Shown here: in pieces, positions 13,110-23,616 of the stretch
How positions within the stretch are numbered: position 1 is the stretch's first letter
How the letters are laid out: each line of letters starts with the position of its first letter
Assembly: GCA_028716525.1 (NCBI GenBank)
Contig: JAQUPQ010000034.1
Coordinates: 1-43,931, forward strand
Direction: 5' to 3'
Length of the DNA: 43,931 nucleotides
From: Terriglobia bacterium
GTDB taxonomy: Bacteria; Acidobacteriota; Terriglobia; JAIQFV01
Notes under the pieces: model-generated
Told to the model about the DNA's origin: nothing
Databases searched by the model: none
The model's input: the letters and a program-made list of their open reading frames with translations, nothing else
Translations under genes and position numbers: made by a program

Positions 13110-15560
13110 CTATTCATACCTCAGCGCCACCATGGGGTCGACTTTCGTGGCGCGGCGAGCGGGTATCCAACAGGCCACCAAGGACACCGCGACAATGACC
13201 GACGCGACAACCATCACGGTCGGTGGATCCATCGGCCGGACACCATAAAGAAGATTCTCAATCCCTCGACCTGACAGAACAGCGGCTGCAATCCCCCCGG
13301 CCAAACCGGCAAACGTCGGTATCATGCCTTGCCTGAGAACCATACGTCTCAAATCCGATTCTTGTGCTCCCATCGCGAGTCGTATGCCCAGCTCATGGCG
13401 TCGCTGTTCGACGGAGTAGGCCACCACTCCAAAAATCCCGAGCGAAGCCAGAAGCAGCGCACTGAAAGCAAACAACAAAGCCAGAGACATTTGAAATCGT
13501 CGTCCTTCGACCGATTTGGAGACCAACTCTTTCATGGGCCGGAGTTGCACAATGGGGACGTTGGGATCCAAATTCTGCAGGACGGCTCGGAGCGCGCCCG
13601 CCATGCCTGCAGGGTCGGATGTGGTTCTCAAGACAATCGAAGCCGAGGCCGGAGCCGCTGCGGTTGGTTCGGCGTGCGAGTTTGGGGTGTAGACCATCAA
13701 CAGGGGAGGCTCATCCAGCCGCTCCGTTCGAATGTCGTCGACCACGCCCACCACCTCGGCGTTTTGTTCTCCGCCCCAGGAGGTAATACACGTTTGTCCA
13801 ATGGGATTGGCGCCCGGCCATAAACGCTGTGCCACACTCTTTGAAATGACAACCACGCTGCGGCGGCGATCGCCCTCCGAAACGTCCCGGCCAGCCAACA
13901 ATGGAATGTTCATGGTGTGGAAATATCCCGGGCTGATGGCCCGGAAGTTGGCGAGCGGAACTTTTCCTCCAGTTCGCTCATCGCCGGGCCGCCGGATATC
14001 GCACACACTTCCCTGCCCTTCCAGCGGCAACAAGTTGACCCAAGCCGTGGACGCGACACCTGGAAGCATTTGAACCCGCCTGAGAACCTCATCATAGAAC
14101 TTCTGACGGGCGGAAGCCTCGCTATAACTTTGAGGCGGGAGTTTGATGTCGGCCGCGAGCACATGCTCAACGGCAAATCCGGCATTGACACGAAGCAGGT
14201 GAATCAAACTCGTTGTCAATAACCCTGCGAGAATCAAGAGTGCGGCACTCAGGCCGACCTCAACACCAATCAGACTTTCTCTCAGTCGACGCGTCTTACG
14301 GCTTTCAGTTGTCGAGGAAGCACAGGTTTTGAGCGTGTCATGAGGCGACACGCCGGTGGCTTTCAATGCCGGAAGAATTCCAAAAAGCGCGGCCGTAAAA
14401 ATTGCAAGGAATGCCGCAAATCCAAAAACCCGGGCATCCATCGTAATCTCTTCGATTCGAGGAACGCTTTGAGCCGCGGCTCGCGCCAGCCACCCCACTC
14501 CAAAGTCCGCCAACCAAAGCCCCAAGGCCGCGCCGAGCACACTGAGAAGCGCACTTTCGGTGAACATTTGGGAGAGCAGGCGCTTTCTTGTGGCGCCCAA
14601 AGACGTTCGGATGGCCAGCTCGCGCATGCGTCCGGGAAGACGCGCCAGCATCAGATTGGCGAGATTCACGCAAACAATCAGAAGGACCGCGCCCACCGCC
14701 GCCAATAGAAAAAGCAGCCCGCGTCGGGCCGGTCCCACGACCGTAGCTTGGAGAGGCCACAGGTCTCCTCGAAGGTCGAATCCTTGCTTGGCATCGGCGG
14801 CAATCCGGGCCTGCACCAGATTCAATTCAGCCAGAGCCTGCTCCCTCGAGACGCCCGCCTTAAGCCGGGCCACAGCGGCAAAATCAAAATCGCCGATCAA
14901 ACCGGCATTGGCTACATCCACCCCCAAGGGTTTGAACAGATCGATACGACTTCCTAGGGAAACCAACGTTCCCATTTCTCGAGGCAGGTGGAACGAGGCA
15001 GGAAGAATTCCCACCACCTCATAGGATTTACCATCCAGCGTCACGGATTGGCCGATCACTGAAGGATTCTCATGAAAGCGCGTGCGCCAGAAATGGTCGG
15101 TCATCAGGACGACTCGATCGCGGCCCGGATTATCTTCCTCCGACACAAAGGATCGCCCTAATACCGGATGCACACCGAGCAAGGCGAACAGATTGCTGGA
15201 AGCTTTCCCGATTTCAATTTCTTCCGCCGGCCCTTGACCCGTCAAGGTCATGGAGGTTGAGTTTACAATGGCGATTTCATCAAACGAACGACATTCCTTT
15301 TGCCAGATTCGAAAATCGGGAACATTGGCGCCGAAGGACGGATATATTCTGGAAAATTGAGGAACGATATTACGAATCAAGTAGAGCTGTTCGGGATGGC
15401 GGAAAGCCAACGGCCGCAAAAGAACACTGTTGACTACCGTAAAGATGGCGGTATTTGCTCCAATTCCGAGCGCCAGCGTCAGCACCGCAATCGCAGTGAA
15501 GCCCGGCGATTTCCCCAACAATCGCAATCCGTAACGCAAGTCTTGAAGGAGCGTGTTCAT
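13110..15560 (-). CDS. ADOP-type permease 1 (last in array)
   Basis: This protein has 816 residues from the ATG at 15560, with GAGG 8 nt upstream; earlier in-frame starts lack a site. TM1 (about 18-42) lies in SPGFTAIAVLTLALGIGANT. A MacB_PCD periplasmic domain follows (about 50-255), then a three-helix FtsX block (about 270-400, containing NLANLMLARLPGRMRELAIR). A fifth helix (about 430-450), a second periplasmic domain (about 460-680) and a second FtsX block ending ATKVDPMVALRYE complete it. The duplicated layout matches ADOP (TIGR03434), whose substrate is unknown; the fold suggests a mechanotransmission or export role at the inner membrane. It has no ATPase partner here. Its stop faces the M13 gene, so it closes the array. 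Confidence 0.9.
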   Translation of the reverse strand: MNTLLQDLRYGLRLLGKSPGFTAIAVLTLALGIGANTAIFTVVNSVLLRPLAFRHPEQLYLIRNIVPQFSRIYPSFGANVPDFRIWQKECRSFDEIAIVNSTSMTLTGQGPAEEIEIGKASSNLFALLGVHPVLGRSFVSEEDNPGRDRVVLMTDHFWRTRFHENPSVIGQSVTLDGKSYEVVGILPASFHLPREMGTLVSLGSRIDLFKPLGVDVANAGLIGDFDFAAVARLKAGVSREQALAELNLVQARIAADAKQGFDLRGDLWPLQATVVGPARRGLLFLLAAVGAVLLIVCVNLANLMLARLPGRMRELAIRTSLGATRKRLLSQMFTESALLSVLGAALGLWLADFGVGWLARAAAQSVPRIEEITMDARVFGFAAFLAIFTAALFGILPALKATGVSPHDTLKTCASSTTESRKTRRLRESLIGVEVGLSAALLILAGLLTTSLIHLLRVNAGFAVEHVLAADIKLPPQSYSEASARQKFYDEVLRRVQMLPGVASTAWVNLLPLEGQGSVCDIRRPGDERTGGKVPLANFRAISPGYFHTMNIPLLAGRDVSEGDRRRSVVVISKSVAQRLWPGANPIGQTCITSWGGEQNAEVVGVVDDIRTERLDEPPLLMVYTPNSHAEPTAAAPASASIVLRTTSDPAGMAGALRAVLQNLDPNVPIVQLRPMKELVSKSVEGRRFQMSLALLFAFSALLLASLGIFGVVAYSVEQRRHELGIRLAMGAQESDLRRMVLRQGMIPTFAGLAGGIAAAVLSGRGIENLLYGVRPMDPPTVMVVASVIVAVSLVACWIPARRATKVDPMVALRYE

Positions 15561-15747
15561 CAATTCCACCTCACCCAATTGGAGTAGGTCCCGCATGCTG
15601 CGATGGCGAGCCCACCGAGTATCCTTCCATCAAATGATCATAGGACAAAGATGAATTGATAGGACACATCACTGACACCCGAAACCCAATCCCTGACCTC
15701 CGACATCCGCCAAAAAGCCGGCGGACCTTCGGCCTGACACCTCAAAC
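15561..15747 (-). promoter_or_regulatory. Shared ADOP leader, copy upstream of permease 1
   Basis: This intergenic leader has near-identical relatives upstream of permeases 2, 3, 4, 5 and 7. Reading toward the gene it contains a GC-rich hairpin (TCCGCC...GGCGGA), two direct TGTCCTAT boxes (here the second reads TGTCCTAT after about 19 bp), a conserved CGGTGGGCTCGCCATCGCAG stretch and the ribosome site GGTGAGGTGGAA. No clear -35/-10 or -24/-12 promoter is visible. The boxes could be regulator sites, but this is inference from conservation. Confidence 0.6.
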
Positions 15748-18177
15748 CTACTCATACCTCAGCGCCTCCATGGGATCGACTTTGGTTGCACGACGGGCAG
15801 GAATATAACCGGCCAGGGCGGCCACTCCAGCCAGAAGAACGGTAATTGCGAAGAGAACGCGAGTATCCATCGCGAGTGTGCCAAACAAGGCGCTCGAGAC
15901 GGCCTTGGTCAGCGCAAACACTAAGGGAACGCCGATGGCCAATCCGATGACGGCCAGTTTCATGGCCCGGCCCACCAACATTCCGATCACATCACCCGGC
16001 TGCGCCCCCAAGGCGATGCGAACGCCGATTTCGTGCGTCCGCTGAGTAACAGAAAAAGCCATCAGCGCAAAGATTCCAGCCGCGGCGAGCAGCAGGGCAA
16101 CGGCCCCGAAGGCCATCATCAGGCGCGAAGAAATTTCCACGCCGCTCAGATCGTCGGAGATAACTTGCTCCAGCGTCCGAATGTCGTAAGCAGAAACATT
16201 GGGATCCACGCTGCGAACTTGAGCGCGCGCTTCCGAGGCTAAATCGATGGGGTCGCCCGGAACTCGAAGCATGATTCCCGCAGAAGGCGGAGGAAGCTGG
16301 TCCAGCGGAAAATAAGCAGTGGGGTTAGGCTCCGTGTCGAATTGGGATTGGCGGATATCGCCCACCACGCCCACGACCGTATGCCAAGGACCTTCGGCGT
16401 TCGCCATTCCAAACTTCAGGCGTCGGCCGATGGCATCCTGGTCCGGCCAAATGCGGCGCACCAAACTCTGGCTCAGCACGATGACCGGAGGTGATTCCGC
16501 TCCGTCGGTGCGGGAGAAAAAGCGGCCTTCCACGAGCGGTACCCGCAGCGCCTGAAGAAATTCGGGAGTCACTGATTGGACGCCCGCCACTCGGAACTCT
16601 CCCGGGGCAGCGGGGGGTTGATCTTCGGCCCGATAGAGGGTTTGATTCCACCCCCAGCCGGACGGCAAGACGGTAACCGCCGCCGCGGAATTGACGTGAG
16701 GCAAAGCTCGCAGCCGCTCCATCAGTTGCGCATAGAAATGAACGATGCGGGCATTATCCGGGTATTCCGAATGGGGCAAGACAACGCGGAAGGTGAGGAT
16801 ATTGCTGCGATCGAATCCGGAATTTGTGTTCAGGAGATGCCGAAATCCTTTCACCATGAGACCGGCGCCCACCAGCAACACCAACGCCAAAGCCACTTCG
16901 GCAACCACCAAAACCGAGCGCAGGCGATGGCTCACCGGGGCCGAGGCGGCGTCTCTCCCGCCATCCTTCAGTGCTCCGTTCAAATCGAGTTGCGAGCCCT
17001 GGAAGGCCGGCGCTAGGCCGACAACGACTCCCGCCACAAACGAGACCATCAACGTGAACAGCAGCACCCTGGATTCAACTTGCAAATGCTTCAAGCCGGG
17101 AATGCGCTGCAGAATAAACGCCGGGATATCACGTCTCAAAATTTCCAGACCCCAGCTCGACAAAAGCAACCCGGCCACTCCACCGAGAGTCGCCAATATC
17201 AGGTTCTCCACAAGCAACTGCCGGAGGATACGCCCGCGACCGGCCCCCAGGGCGCGGCGGACGGCCATCTCTTTCTGGCGAACCGTGGCGCGTGCCATCT
17301 GCAAGTTGGCCACATTGGCACAGGCCAGAATAAGAACAAAAGCCGCGGCACCCAGCAGCATCATTAAAAATTGTCGAGACCCCGACGTCAGATCTTCCAC
17401 CAACCCAACCAGCCGCACGCTATGTCCGGCGTTGGTCTGGGGAAACTGTTGAGCCAGACTGCCGGCCAGTTGAGCCATTTCGGCTTCGGCTTGCGCTTTC
17501 GAAACGCCGGATTTCAGGCGTCCCATGACCTGCAGATAATGATCTGCGCGGTCCGCCTGCTCGCTTGCGTTGAGAGCCAGCGGAGCCCAAACTTCTGTCC
17601 CCACTGGAAAATCAAAGTCCGCCGGCATCACGCCGATTACCGTGAAACTCTCGCCGTTGAGCAACAAAGTCTTGCCGACCACCTGAGCGTCTCCGCCTGT
17701 GGATCGCTGCCACAAGCCGTGGCTCAATACCACCACGCGGCTGTGGTCTCCGGCATAATCACTTGCACCAATCGTCCGGCCAATCTGCGGTGTTATTCCC
17801 AGCAGTTGGAAAAAATCGGAAGTGACCTGGTAGCCTTCCACCCGCTCCGTGAATCCGGTCCGATTGAGATTGGCCGACCAACCATGCCCCGCCGACATCA
17901 ATTCGAGGGTCTTGCTCTGCTCCCGCCAGTCTCGAAAGTTCGCCGGCGCAACTGCCACATGAAAACGATCTTGCTTGGGTGCCGTTTCCCAAATCGCTAC
18001 GGTCCGATCCAAATCTTGGAAGGGAAAGGGTCGCAGCAACATGGCGTTCACGCTGCTGAATATGATGGAATTGGCCCCGATGCCGAGCGCCAACGTCAGC
18101 ACCGCAATCGCGGTGAAGCCCGGCGACTTCACCAGCATCCGAATTCCGTAACGCAAGTCTTGCAGAAGCGTGTTCAT
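15748..18177 (-). CDS. ADOP-type permease 2
   Basis: This protein has 809 residues, starting MNTLLQDLRYGIRMLVKSPG with GAGG 8 nt before the ATG. The first FtsX block includes LACANVANLQMARATVRQKE and ALGAGRGRILRQLLVENLIL. The second (about 680-809) includes AFSVTQRTHEIGVRIALGAQ and ends TKVDPMEALRYE. The periplasmic modules carry the usual landmarks (TSDFFQLLGITPQIGR in the first, QSLVRRIWPDQDAIGRR in the second) but otherwise differ strongly from the neighbouring copies. The distance to permease 3 upstream is 132 bp, the shortest leader of the array, and it lacks the GC hairpin found in the other shared leaders. Confidence 0.9.
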   Translation of the reverse strand: MNTLLQDLRYGIRMLVKSPGFTAIAVLTLALGIGANSIIFSSVNAMLLRPFPFQDLDRTVAIWETAPKQDRFHVAVAPANFRDWREQSKTLELMSAGHGWSANLNRTGFTERVEGYQVTSDFFQLLGITPQIGRTIGASDYAGDHSRVVVLSHGLWQRSTGGDAQVVGKTLLLNGESFTVIGVMPADFDFPVGTEVWAPLALNASEQADRADHYLQVMGRLKSGVSKAQAEAEMAQLAGSLAQQFPQTNAGHSVRLVGLVEDLTSGSRQFLMMLLGAAAFVLILACANVANLQMARATVRQKEMAVRRALGAGRGRILRQLLVENLILATLGGVAGLLLSSWGLEILRRDIPAFILQRIPGLKHLQVESRVLLFTLMVSFVAGVVVGLAPAFQGSQLDLNGALKDGGRDAASAPVSHRLRSVLVVAEVALALVLLVGAGLMVKGFRHLLNTNSGFDRSNILTFRVVLPHSEYPDNARIVHFYAQLMERLRALPHVNSAAAVTVLPSGWGWNQTLYRAEDQPPAAPGEFRVAGVQSVTPEFLQALRVPLVEGRFFSRTDGAESPPVIVLSQSLVRRIWPDQDAIGRRLKFGMANAEGPWHTVVGVVGDIRQSQFDTEPNPTAYFPLDQLPPPSAGIMLRVPGDPIDLASEARAQVRSVDPNVSAYDIRTLEQVISDDLSGVEISSRLMMAFGAVALLLAAAGIFALMAFSVTQRTHEIGVRIALGAQPGDVIGMLVGRAMKLAVIGLAIGVPLVFALTKAVSSALFGTLAMDTRVLFAITVLLAGVAALAGYIPARRATKVDPMEALRYE

Positions 18178-18309
18178 CTATTCTGCCTCACCTAATCTGA
18201 GATAATCCCGCTTGCGGCGACGGCGAGCCCACCGAGTTTCTTTCCATCAAGAGATCATAGGACATAGATGACAAGATAGGACACATGGCTGACCCCCGAC
18301 ACCTCAAGT
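18178..18309 (-). promoter_or_regulatory. Shared ADOP leader, shortened copy upstream of permease 2
   Basis: This is the same leader as at 15561-15747, with the TGTCCTAT boxes and the conserved stretch before the ribosome site, but without the TCCGCC...GGCGGA hairpin segment. Confidence 0.6.
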
Positions 18310-20724
18310 CTACTCATACCGCAATGCCTCGATGGGATCGACGCGCATGGCCCGCCGGGCCGGGATATAGCACGCCGTCAGCGCGATGCTCGCCAAAAGG
18401 AACGCCACCCCGACAAAAGTGGTCGAGTCGGTGGCGCTGACCTCGAACAACTCGCTGGTGATGAGCCGCGTCAATCCCAGGGAAGCCATCACCCCGATGG
18501 CTAATCCCGCTCCCACCAGCTTCATGCCATGAAACAAGACGAGTCGAAACATGTCCCGGCGTTGTGCGCCCAGAGCCATGCGAATGCCAAACTCATTGGT
18601 CCGCTGGCTCACCGAATAAGCGATCAAGCCGAACAATCCCACTCCCGCCAACATCAAAGCCAGGCCGGCAAAGAGGGCGAGGAGCAGCGCTGAAAAACGC
18701 GGCTCAGCCACCGACGCGCCAATGACCTCGTCCATGGTGCGAACCGTCGATAGCGCTTCATCTTTATCCAATGAAGTGACCACCGTTCGCAATTCCGAAG
18801 CGACCGCGGGCAAACCATTGGTTGTGCGGACCACGATGCTTAACCCGCCATAGGAATTTTGTGCGACGGGCACATACATTTGAGGCCGACGAGATCCATC
18901 CAGGCGCTCCTGATTCACGCTGCCCACAACGCCGACGATGGTCGTCCAGGGCGTATTAGCACCCATCCCGACATAGCGGATTCGTTTGCCGATGGGACTA
19001 TCGTTTGGAAAGTATCTCTTGGCAAAAGTCTGATCCACAACCACGACCTGGGGGGCTCCTGCAGTATCATTCCAAGTCAGCCCGTGTCCCTCGAACAAAG
19101 GAATTCCCATCGTCGCGAGATAACCCGGCGTGACTTGTCGAAAATTGGCATCTTCAAATTCGCTGGGTTGATAGACGTGTCCTTCGATGTGGAAGACATT
19201 GTCGCCATACTTCCCTGAAAGCGGCAGTTCCGAAATGGCCCCCGCCGCTTGGATGCCGGGTAAAGCAGCAACACGCTCCTCAAACTGCTGCATGAAGGCG
19301 CCGATTTTTGCGGGAGTGTCATAAATCTTCTGTGGAAGATTCAATTCAGCAGTGACGACATGTTGCGGCTGAAATCCCGGGTTCACGTGAAGCAGTCGCC
19401 AAAAACTCTTCACCATCAATCCCGCTCCCACGAGCAAAACCAACGAAAGGGCAATTTGCCCGACAACCAGCACGTTGCCGACCCGTGACCGAACCGGTGG
19501 AAAGCCTCTCCGTCCCGATTCGTGCAGGGCTTCGACAAATCGAACCCGCGAAAGGTGAATCGTTGGCGCCAATCCAAATAGCACTCCCGTCAACAAGGAG
19601 AGGGCGGCCGTGAACCCCAGCACCGCGGCGTTGACGTGAATTTCATCGAGCCTTGGCAAACTGGGGGGAGCCAGGCTTCGCAGCAGAGTCACACCCCAGG
19701 CGGCCGTCAACAGGCCGATGGCGCCGCCCGAACCGGCCAGCAAGATACTTTCTGTAAGCAACTGACGGACAATTCGACGAGTTGGTGCGCCGATCGCTTT
19801 CCGAATAGCCAGTTCACGGCGTCTTCCCGAGCTTCGCGCCAAGAGCAGGCTGGCCACATTGGCGCATGCAATCAGCAGGAGCAGGCCGACTGCTCCCATA
19901 ACCAGTAATAATTCGGTACGCACCGGCCCGGCAAACACTTCAGCCAGCGGGCGGACGCGGATTCCCCAGCCCTGATTCGTCTCCGGATAAGGTGCGTTAA
20001 TGGCGGGGGCGATAGCGTCCAGATCCGCCTGCGCTTGGGTTGCCGTCACTCCCGGTTTTATTTTTCCAACACCCACCAGGAAATGGGCAATACGCATATT
20101 CATGCCGCGATTCAACATCGGAGTGGGTTGCCAAACCTGGGCATCGGAAATCGTCGAGGGATCGGATGGAAGCACACCCACTACCGTGCTGCTGCGCCCG
20201 TCGAGTACCACGCTTCGCCCCACAATGCTGGGATCGCCACCAAACTGTTGTTTCCAAATGGAATTTCCTAAAATGACAATTTGCGGAAGCGCCACCTGCT
20301 CATCGGCAAATACAAAATCCCGGCCCAGAATGGGGTTCAGGCTCAACGCTCTAAAGAAATTCCAAGAGGCGATGACGCTCTTGACTTGCACAGGGTGTGA
20401 CCCATCGGTCAGATTTGAAATTCCTGAATGATAAGAAAGAACCGCGAGCTGCTCGAAGGTGTGATTCTGGGCGCGATAGTCTCGGTAATCGGGAGGAGAG
20501 ATCCCGGCGTCGTTTCCAAGCGCAAACTTTCCGTTGAGATAAACCAGACGATCCGCTGATGCAAACGGCAGGGGCCGAAGCAATACAGCATCAACCACGC
20601 TAAAAATGGCTGTGTTGGCCCCGATTCCGAGCGCCAGCGTCAGCACCGCAATCGCCGTGAAGCCCGGTGACTTCAGCAGCATCCGAATTCCGTAACGTAA
20701 ATCTTGAAGAAGTATGTTCGTCAC
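18310..20724 (-). CDS. ADOP-type permease 3 (GTG start)
   Basis: This protein has 804 residues. The start chosen is the GTG at 20724, which aligns with the ATG of permeases 1, 2 and 7 and has GAGG 5 nt upstream (GGTGAGGTGGAAGTG). A TTG 15 nt earlier is less likely because it would overlap the ribosome site. After the start, TNILLQDLRYGIRMLLKSPG leads into TM1. The first FtsX block reads NVASLLLARSSGRRRELAIR; the second contains AYSVSQRTNEFGIRMALGAQ and ends MRVDPIEALRYE. The second periplasmic module has TFAKRYFPNDSPIGKRI. Its 5' end is almost identical in DNA to that of permease 4, while the centres differ. Confidence 0.88.
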   Translation of the reverse strand: MTNILLQDLRYGIRMLLKSPGFTAIAVLTLALGIGANTAIFSVVDAVLLRPLPFASADRLVYLNGKFALGNDAGISPPDYRDYRAQNHTFEQLAVLSYHSGISNLTDGSHPVQVKSVIASWNFFRALSLNPILGRDFVFADEQVALPQIVILGNSIWKQQFGGDPSIVGRSVVLDGRSSTVVGVLPSDPSTISDAQVWQPTPMLNRGMNMRIAHFLVGVGKIKPGVTATQAQADLDAIAPAINAPYPETNQGWGIRVRPLAEVFAGPVRTELLLVMGAVGLLLLIACANVASLLLARSSGRRRELAIRKAIGAPTRRIVRQLLTESILLAGSGGAIGLLTAAWGVTLLRSLAPPSLPRLDEIHVNAAVLGFTAALSLLTGVLFGLAPTIHLSRVRFVEALHESGRRGFPPVRSRVGNVLVVGQIALSLVLLVGAGLMVKSFWRLLHVNPGFQPQHVVTAELNLPQKIYDTPAKIGAFMQQFEERVAALPGIQAAGAISELPLSGKYGDNVFHIEGHVYQPSEFEDANFRQVTPGYLATMGIPLFEGHGLTWNDTAGAPQVVVVDQTFAKRYFPNDSPIGKRIRYVGMGANTPWTTIVGVVGSVNQERLDGSRRPQMYVPVAQNSYGGLSIVVRTTNGLPAVASELRTVVTSLDKDEALSTVRTMDEVIGASVAEPRFSALLLALFAGLALMLAGVGLFGLIAYSVSQRTNEFGIRMALGAQRRDMFRLVLFHGMKLVGAGLAIGVMASLGLTRLITSELFEVSATDSTTFVGVAFLLASIALTACYIPARRAMRVDPIEALRYE

Positions 20725-20894
20725 TTCCACCTCACCCAATTGGAGTAGGTCCCGCTTGCTGCGATGGCGAGCCCACCGAGTTTCTTTCCATCAAGAGATC
20801 ATAGGACATAGATGACTAGATAGGACACATGGCTGACCCCTGACATCCGCCAAAGACCCGGCGGACCTTCGGCCTAGCACCTGGCACCTCAAAC
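20725..20894 (-). promoter_or_regulatory. Shared ADOP leader, copy upstream of permease 3
   Basis: This is nearly identical to the leader upstream of permease 4 (23454-23616), including the TGTCCTAT boxes, the GC hairpin and the GTG-start ribosome site. The high identity, greater than that of the coding centres, points to recent duplication or gene conversion. Confidence 0.65.
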
Positions 20895-23453
20895 CTACTC
20901 ATCCCTCAGCGCCACCATTGGGTCCACTCGAGAAGCGCGCCGAGCGGGCAGGAAAGCTGCCAATGCGGCAACGATGGCCAGCAGGATCGTCGCCAATGAG
21001 AGCACAATGCCATCCACACCACCAAATCCGAACAACAGACTCCTGATGAGGCGAGTCCCTCCCAACGCCACCGGAAGCCCCAGCGCAATTCCCAGCAGAA
21101 CGAGTTGCAGGGTTTCTCGCACCACATCGAAAATGATGTTGCCCGGCTGAGCACCCAGCGCCAGGCGAAGCCCGATGTCTCGAGTGCGCCGCGCCACGGT
21201 GTATCCCATGATCCCGTAAAGCCCGATACTGGCGAGCAGCATGGCCAGCAAACCAAACACACTTGCCAGCCACATGATGAGCCGATCGGTCCCAAGAGAT
21301 CGATCTACCCTTCCCGACAGCGTTTGGATATCGATTGGGAGAAGAGCGGAATTGGTTTCTCCCACCGCCCTGCGGAGGGAACCGGCCACGGCGGCGGGAT
21401 CCGCAAAGGTGCGAATTTCATAAGCCGCCATAGAATGTTCCCAGACGGGATTGAAAAATGGAAAATAGATGCGCGGCTGAATTTGCTCTCGCAGGCTGTT
21501 GATTCTTGAGTCGGCCACGACACCAACAATTTCCGCCTCTCCCGGATTGCCCGGAAAGATATCGCGGACATGCTTTCCGATCGGATTCCGGTTGGCAAAA
21601 TAGGTGTGCGCAAAGGCTTGGTTGATGACTGCGGCCCGCGGCCCTGGAGCGCTGTCATGAACTCCGATTTCACGGCCAATCAGCAGCCGAATCCCCAGTG
21701 TGGAGAAGTAACCCGGGCCGACGTGATCCATCCGGGAATGGGGGTGCAGGCCTGGCTGGGCCGTATACCCTTCCACCTCAATGGGGTCGCCGGAGTCCGA
21801 ACCTTGAAACAAGCCGTCACTGGACAACGTGGCTGCCTGCACTCCGGGGATGCCTGAGAATTTGTCCAGAAGCTCTTGGTGGAGCCGCAGGTTTGCCTGC
21901 CCCGTGTAACCTGCCGGAGCATCATCCACCATGAATTCCAGCACCTTCTCGCGGTTGTAACCCAGATTTACTTCCATCAACTTCATCAAACTGTGGACGA
22001 ATAACCCGGCCGCCACAAGAAGGATGAGTGATATAGCCACCTGGGCCACTACGAGAATCTTCCCTGTCGATAAGCGATGATGTGCGGATTCACCTGTTGG
22101 GCCCATAGAGCTGGATTTCAAAGCCTCCAACACATCGAATTGGCTTGATCGCAGGGCCGGAACCAATCCGACCAGCAACGTGGTCAGCACAGCGACAACC
22201 AAAGTGAAGCCCAACACTCGGACATCCGGCCGCAGGTGGAGTTGGATAGATTCGGGGCCTGTCACAGCAGCCGATACCAGGCGCAACAACAGGCTGTCCG
22301 CCCATTGCGCTATGAGCAGCCCCACACAGGCGCCCATCAGCGCCAACAGGAGGCTTTCCGTTAGTAGTTGTTGCAGCAGGCGGAAGCGTCCCGCCCCGAT
22401 CGCCGTTCGCACCGCGAATTCCCGGCGACGCGTTGTCCCTCGAGCCAGGAGAAGATTGCCAACGTTGGCGCAGGCGATCAACAATACGAGCGCGACGAGC
22501 GCCATAAGAAGTTTGAGTGGATTTCCATAAACGGCCTGGAGCGTGGAAGTGCCCCGCGAGCCGCCCTGCAAGTTGATCCGCTGCTCGAGATAATCCTGCC
22601 GGTCCCTCGGCGTGCCTCCCGGACCCAACGAAGATTGCAGAAATTGATGAAAGGCGAGATTGATGGCGGCCTTGGCGTTCTGGAGTGTCACCCCGGGTTT
22701 TAGTCGCGCCATGGCCTGCAGCCAAATGTACTGGTTCTGTAGCCCTGGAACAGAAGCCAGAAGATCGCGCCCGGGGTAGATGGCTTGCTGCATCGTCAAC
22801 GGAACCCACATATCCGGAACCCGTCCAACCGTTTCCCCAAAAAATCCCGGCGCTGCGATCCCGATAATTTCAAACGACGTTTGATGAATTCGAATGCTCT
22901 TCCCGAGGATGGTGGGATCGAGTCCGAACCGCTCCCTCCAAAAGGGATAGCCAATGACCGCCATCGCAGAGGCGCCTGGCACCCGATCCACTTCCGACGT
23001 GAACAGCCGGCCGGCCGCCGCCTTTACTCCGAGTGTTGAAAAGTAGCCGCCACTGACCAGCAGGACGTGCGCGGACTCCACCGGCGCGTACCCGCTCTGG
23101 GAGCTGCCAAAGCTCACTTGAAGTGGTGTGGGCTCGCTGTCTGCCGCGAAAATTCCGGAGAACACATCGTTGTGATCGCGCAAAAACTCAAACTCCGCAT
23201 AGGTCAGAAGTGACCGATCCCCCGACTCTTCACCGTAATCTCTTCCGTGTGCGTCGGGGTCTGTCAGCAAGACCAGCTCCTGGGGCGCGGTCACTGGGAG
23301 AGATCGGAATAACACATTGTCGAGCACATTGAAGACCGCCGAGTTGGCCCCGATGCCGAGCCCCAGCGTCAGCACCGCAATCGCTGTGAAGCCTGGCGAC
23401 TTCAGCAGCATCCGAATTCCGTAACGTAAATCTTGAAGAAGTATGTTCGTCAC
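20895..23453 (-). CDS. ADOP-type permease 4 (GTG start)
   Basis: With 852 residues this is the longest copy without a prefix domain; the start is the GTG at 23453. The extra length is mainly in the first periplasmic module, which includes inserts around DAHGRDYGEESGDRS and LGPGGTPRDRQDYLEQR. The first FtsX block contains ACANVGNLLLARGTTRRREF. The second contains GYTVARRTRDIGLRLALGAQ and ends SRVDPMVALRDE, with RDE instead of the more common RYE; permease 5 shares this ending. The second module has FAHTYFANRNPIGKHV. The longer first module may define a different periplasmic partner. Confidence 0.88.
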   Translation of the reverse strand: MTNILLQDLRYGIRMLLKSPGFTAIAVLTLGLGIGANSAVFNVLDNVLFRSLPVTAPQELVLLTDPDAHGRDYGEESGDRSLLTYAEFEFLRDHNDVFSGIFAADSEPTPLQVSFGSSQSGYAPVESAHVLLVSGGYFSTLGVKAAAGRLFTSEVDRVPGASAMAVIGYPFWRERFGLDPTILGKSIRIHQTSFEIIGIAAPGFFGETVGRVPDMWVPLTMQQAIYPGRDLLASVPGLQNQYIWLQAMARLKPGVTLQNAKAAINLAFHQFLQSSLGPGGTPRDRQDYLEQRINLQGGSRGTSTLQAVYGNPLKLLMALVALVLLIACANVGNLLLARGTTRRREFAVRTAIGAGRFRLLQQLLTESLLLALMGACVGLLIAQWADSLLLRLVSAAVTGPESIQLHLRPDVRVLGFTLVVAVLTTLLVGLVPALRSSQFDVLEALKSSSMGPTGESAHHRLSTGKILVVAQVAISLILLVAAGLFVHSLMKLMEVNLGYNREKVLEFMVDDAPAGYTGQANLRLHQELLDKFSGIPGVQAATLSSDGLFQGSDSGDPIEVEGYTAQPGLHPHSRMDHVGPGYFSTLGIRLLIGREIGVHDSAPGPRAAVINQAFAHTYFANRNPIGKHVRDIFPGNPGEAEIVGVVADSRINSLREQIQPRIYFPFFNPVWEHSMAAYEIRTFADPAAVAGSLRRAVGETNSALLPIDIQTLSGRVDRSLGTDRLIMWLASVFGLLAMLLASIGLYGIMGYTVARRTRDIGLRLALGAQPGNIIFDVVRETLQLVLLGIALGLPVALGGTRLIRSLLFGFGGVDGIVLSLATILLAIVAALAAFLPARRASRVDPMVALRDE

Positions 23454-23616
23454 TTCCACCTCACCCAATTGGAGTAGGTCCCGCTTGCTGCGATGGCGAG
23501 CCCACCGAGTTTCTTTCCATCAAGAGATCATAGGACATAGATGACTTGATAGGACACATCCCTGACCCCTGACATCCGCCAAAAACCCGGCGGACCTTCG
23601 GCCTGACACCTCAAAC
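23454..23616 (-). promoter_or_regulatory. Shared ADOP leader, copy upstream of permease 4
   Basis: This leader has the same elements as at 20725-20894: paired TGTCCTAT boxes, a GC hairpin near the upstream stop codon, and GGTGAGGTGGAA before the GTG start. Confidence 0.65.
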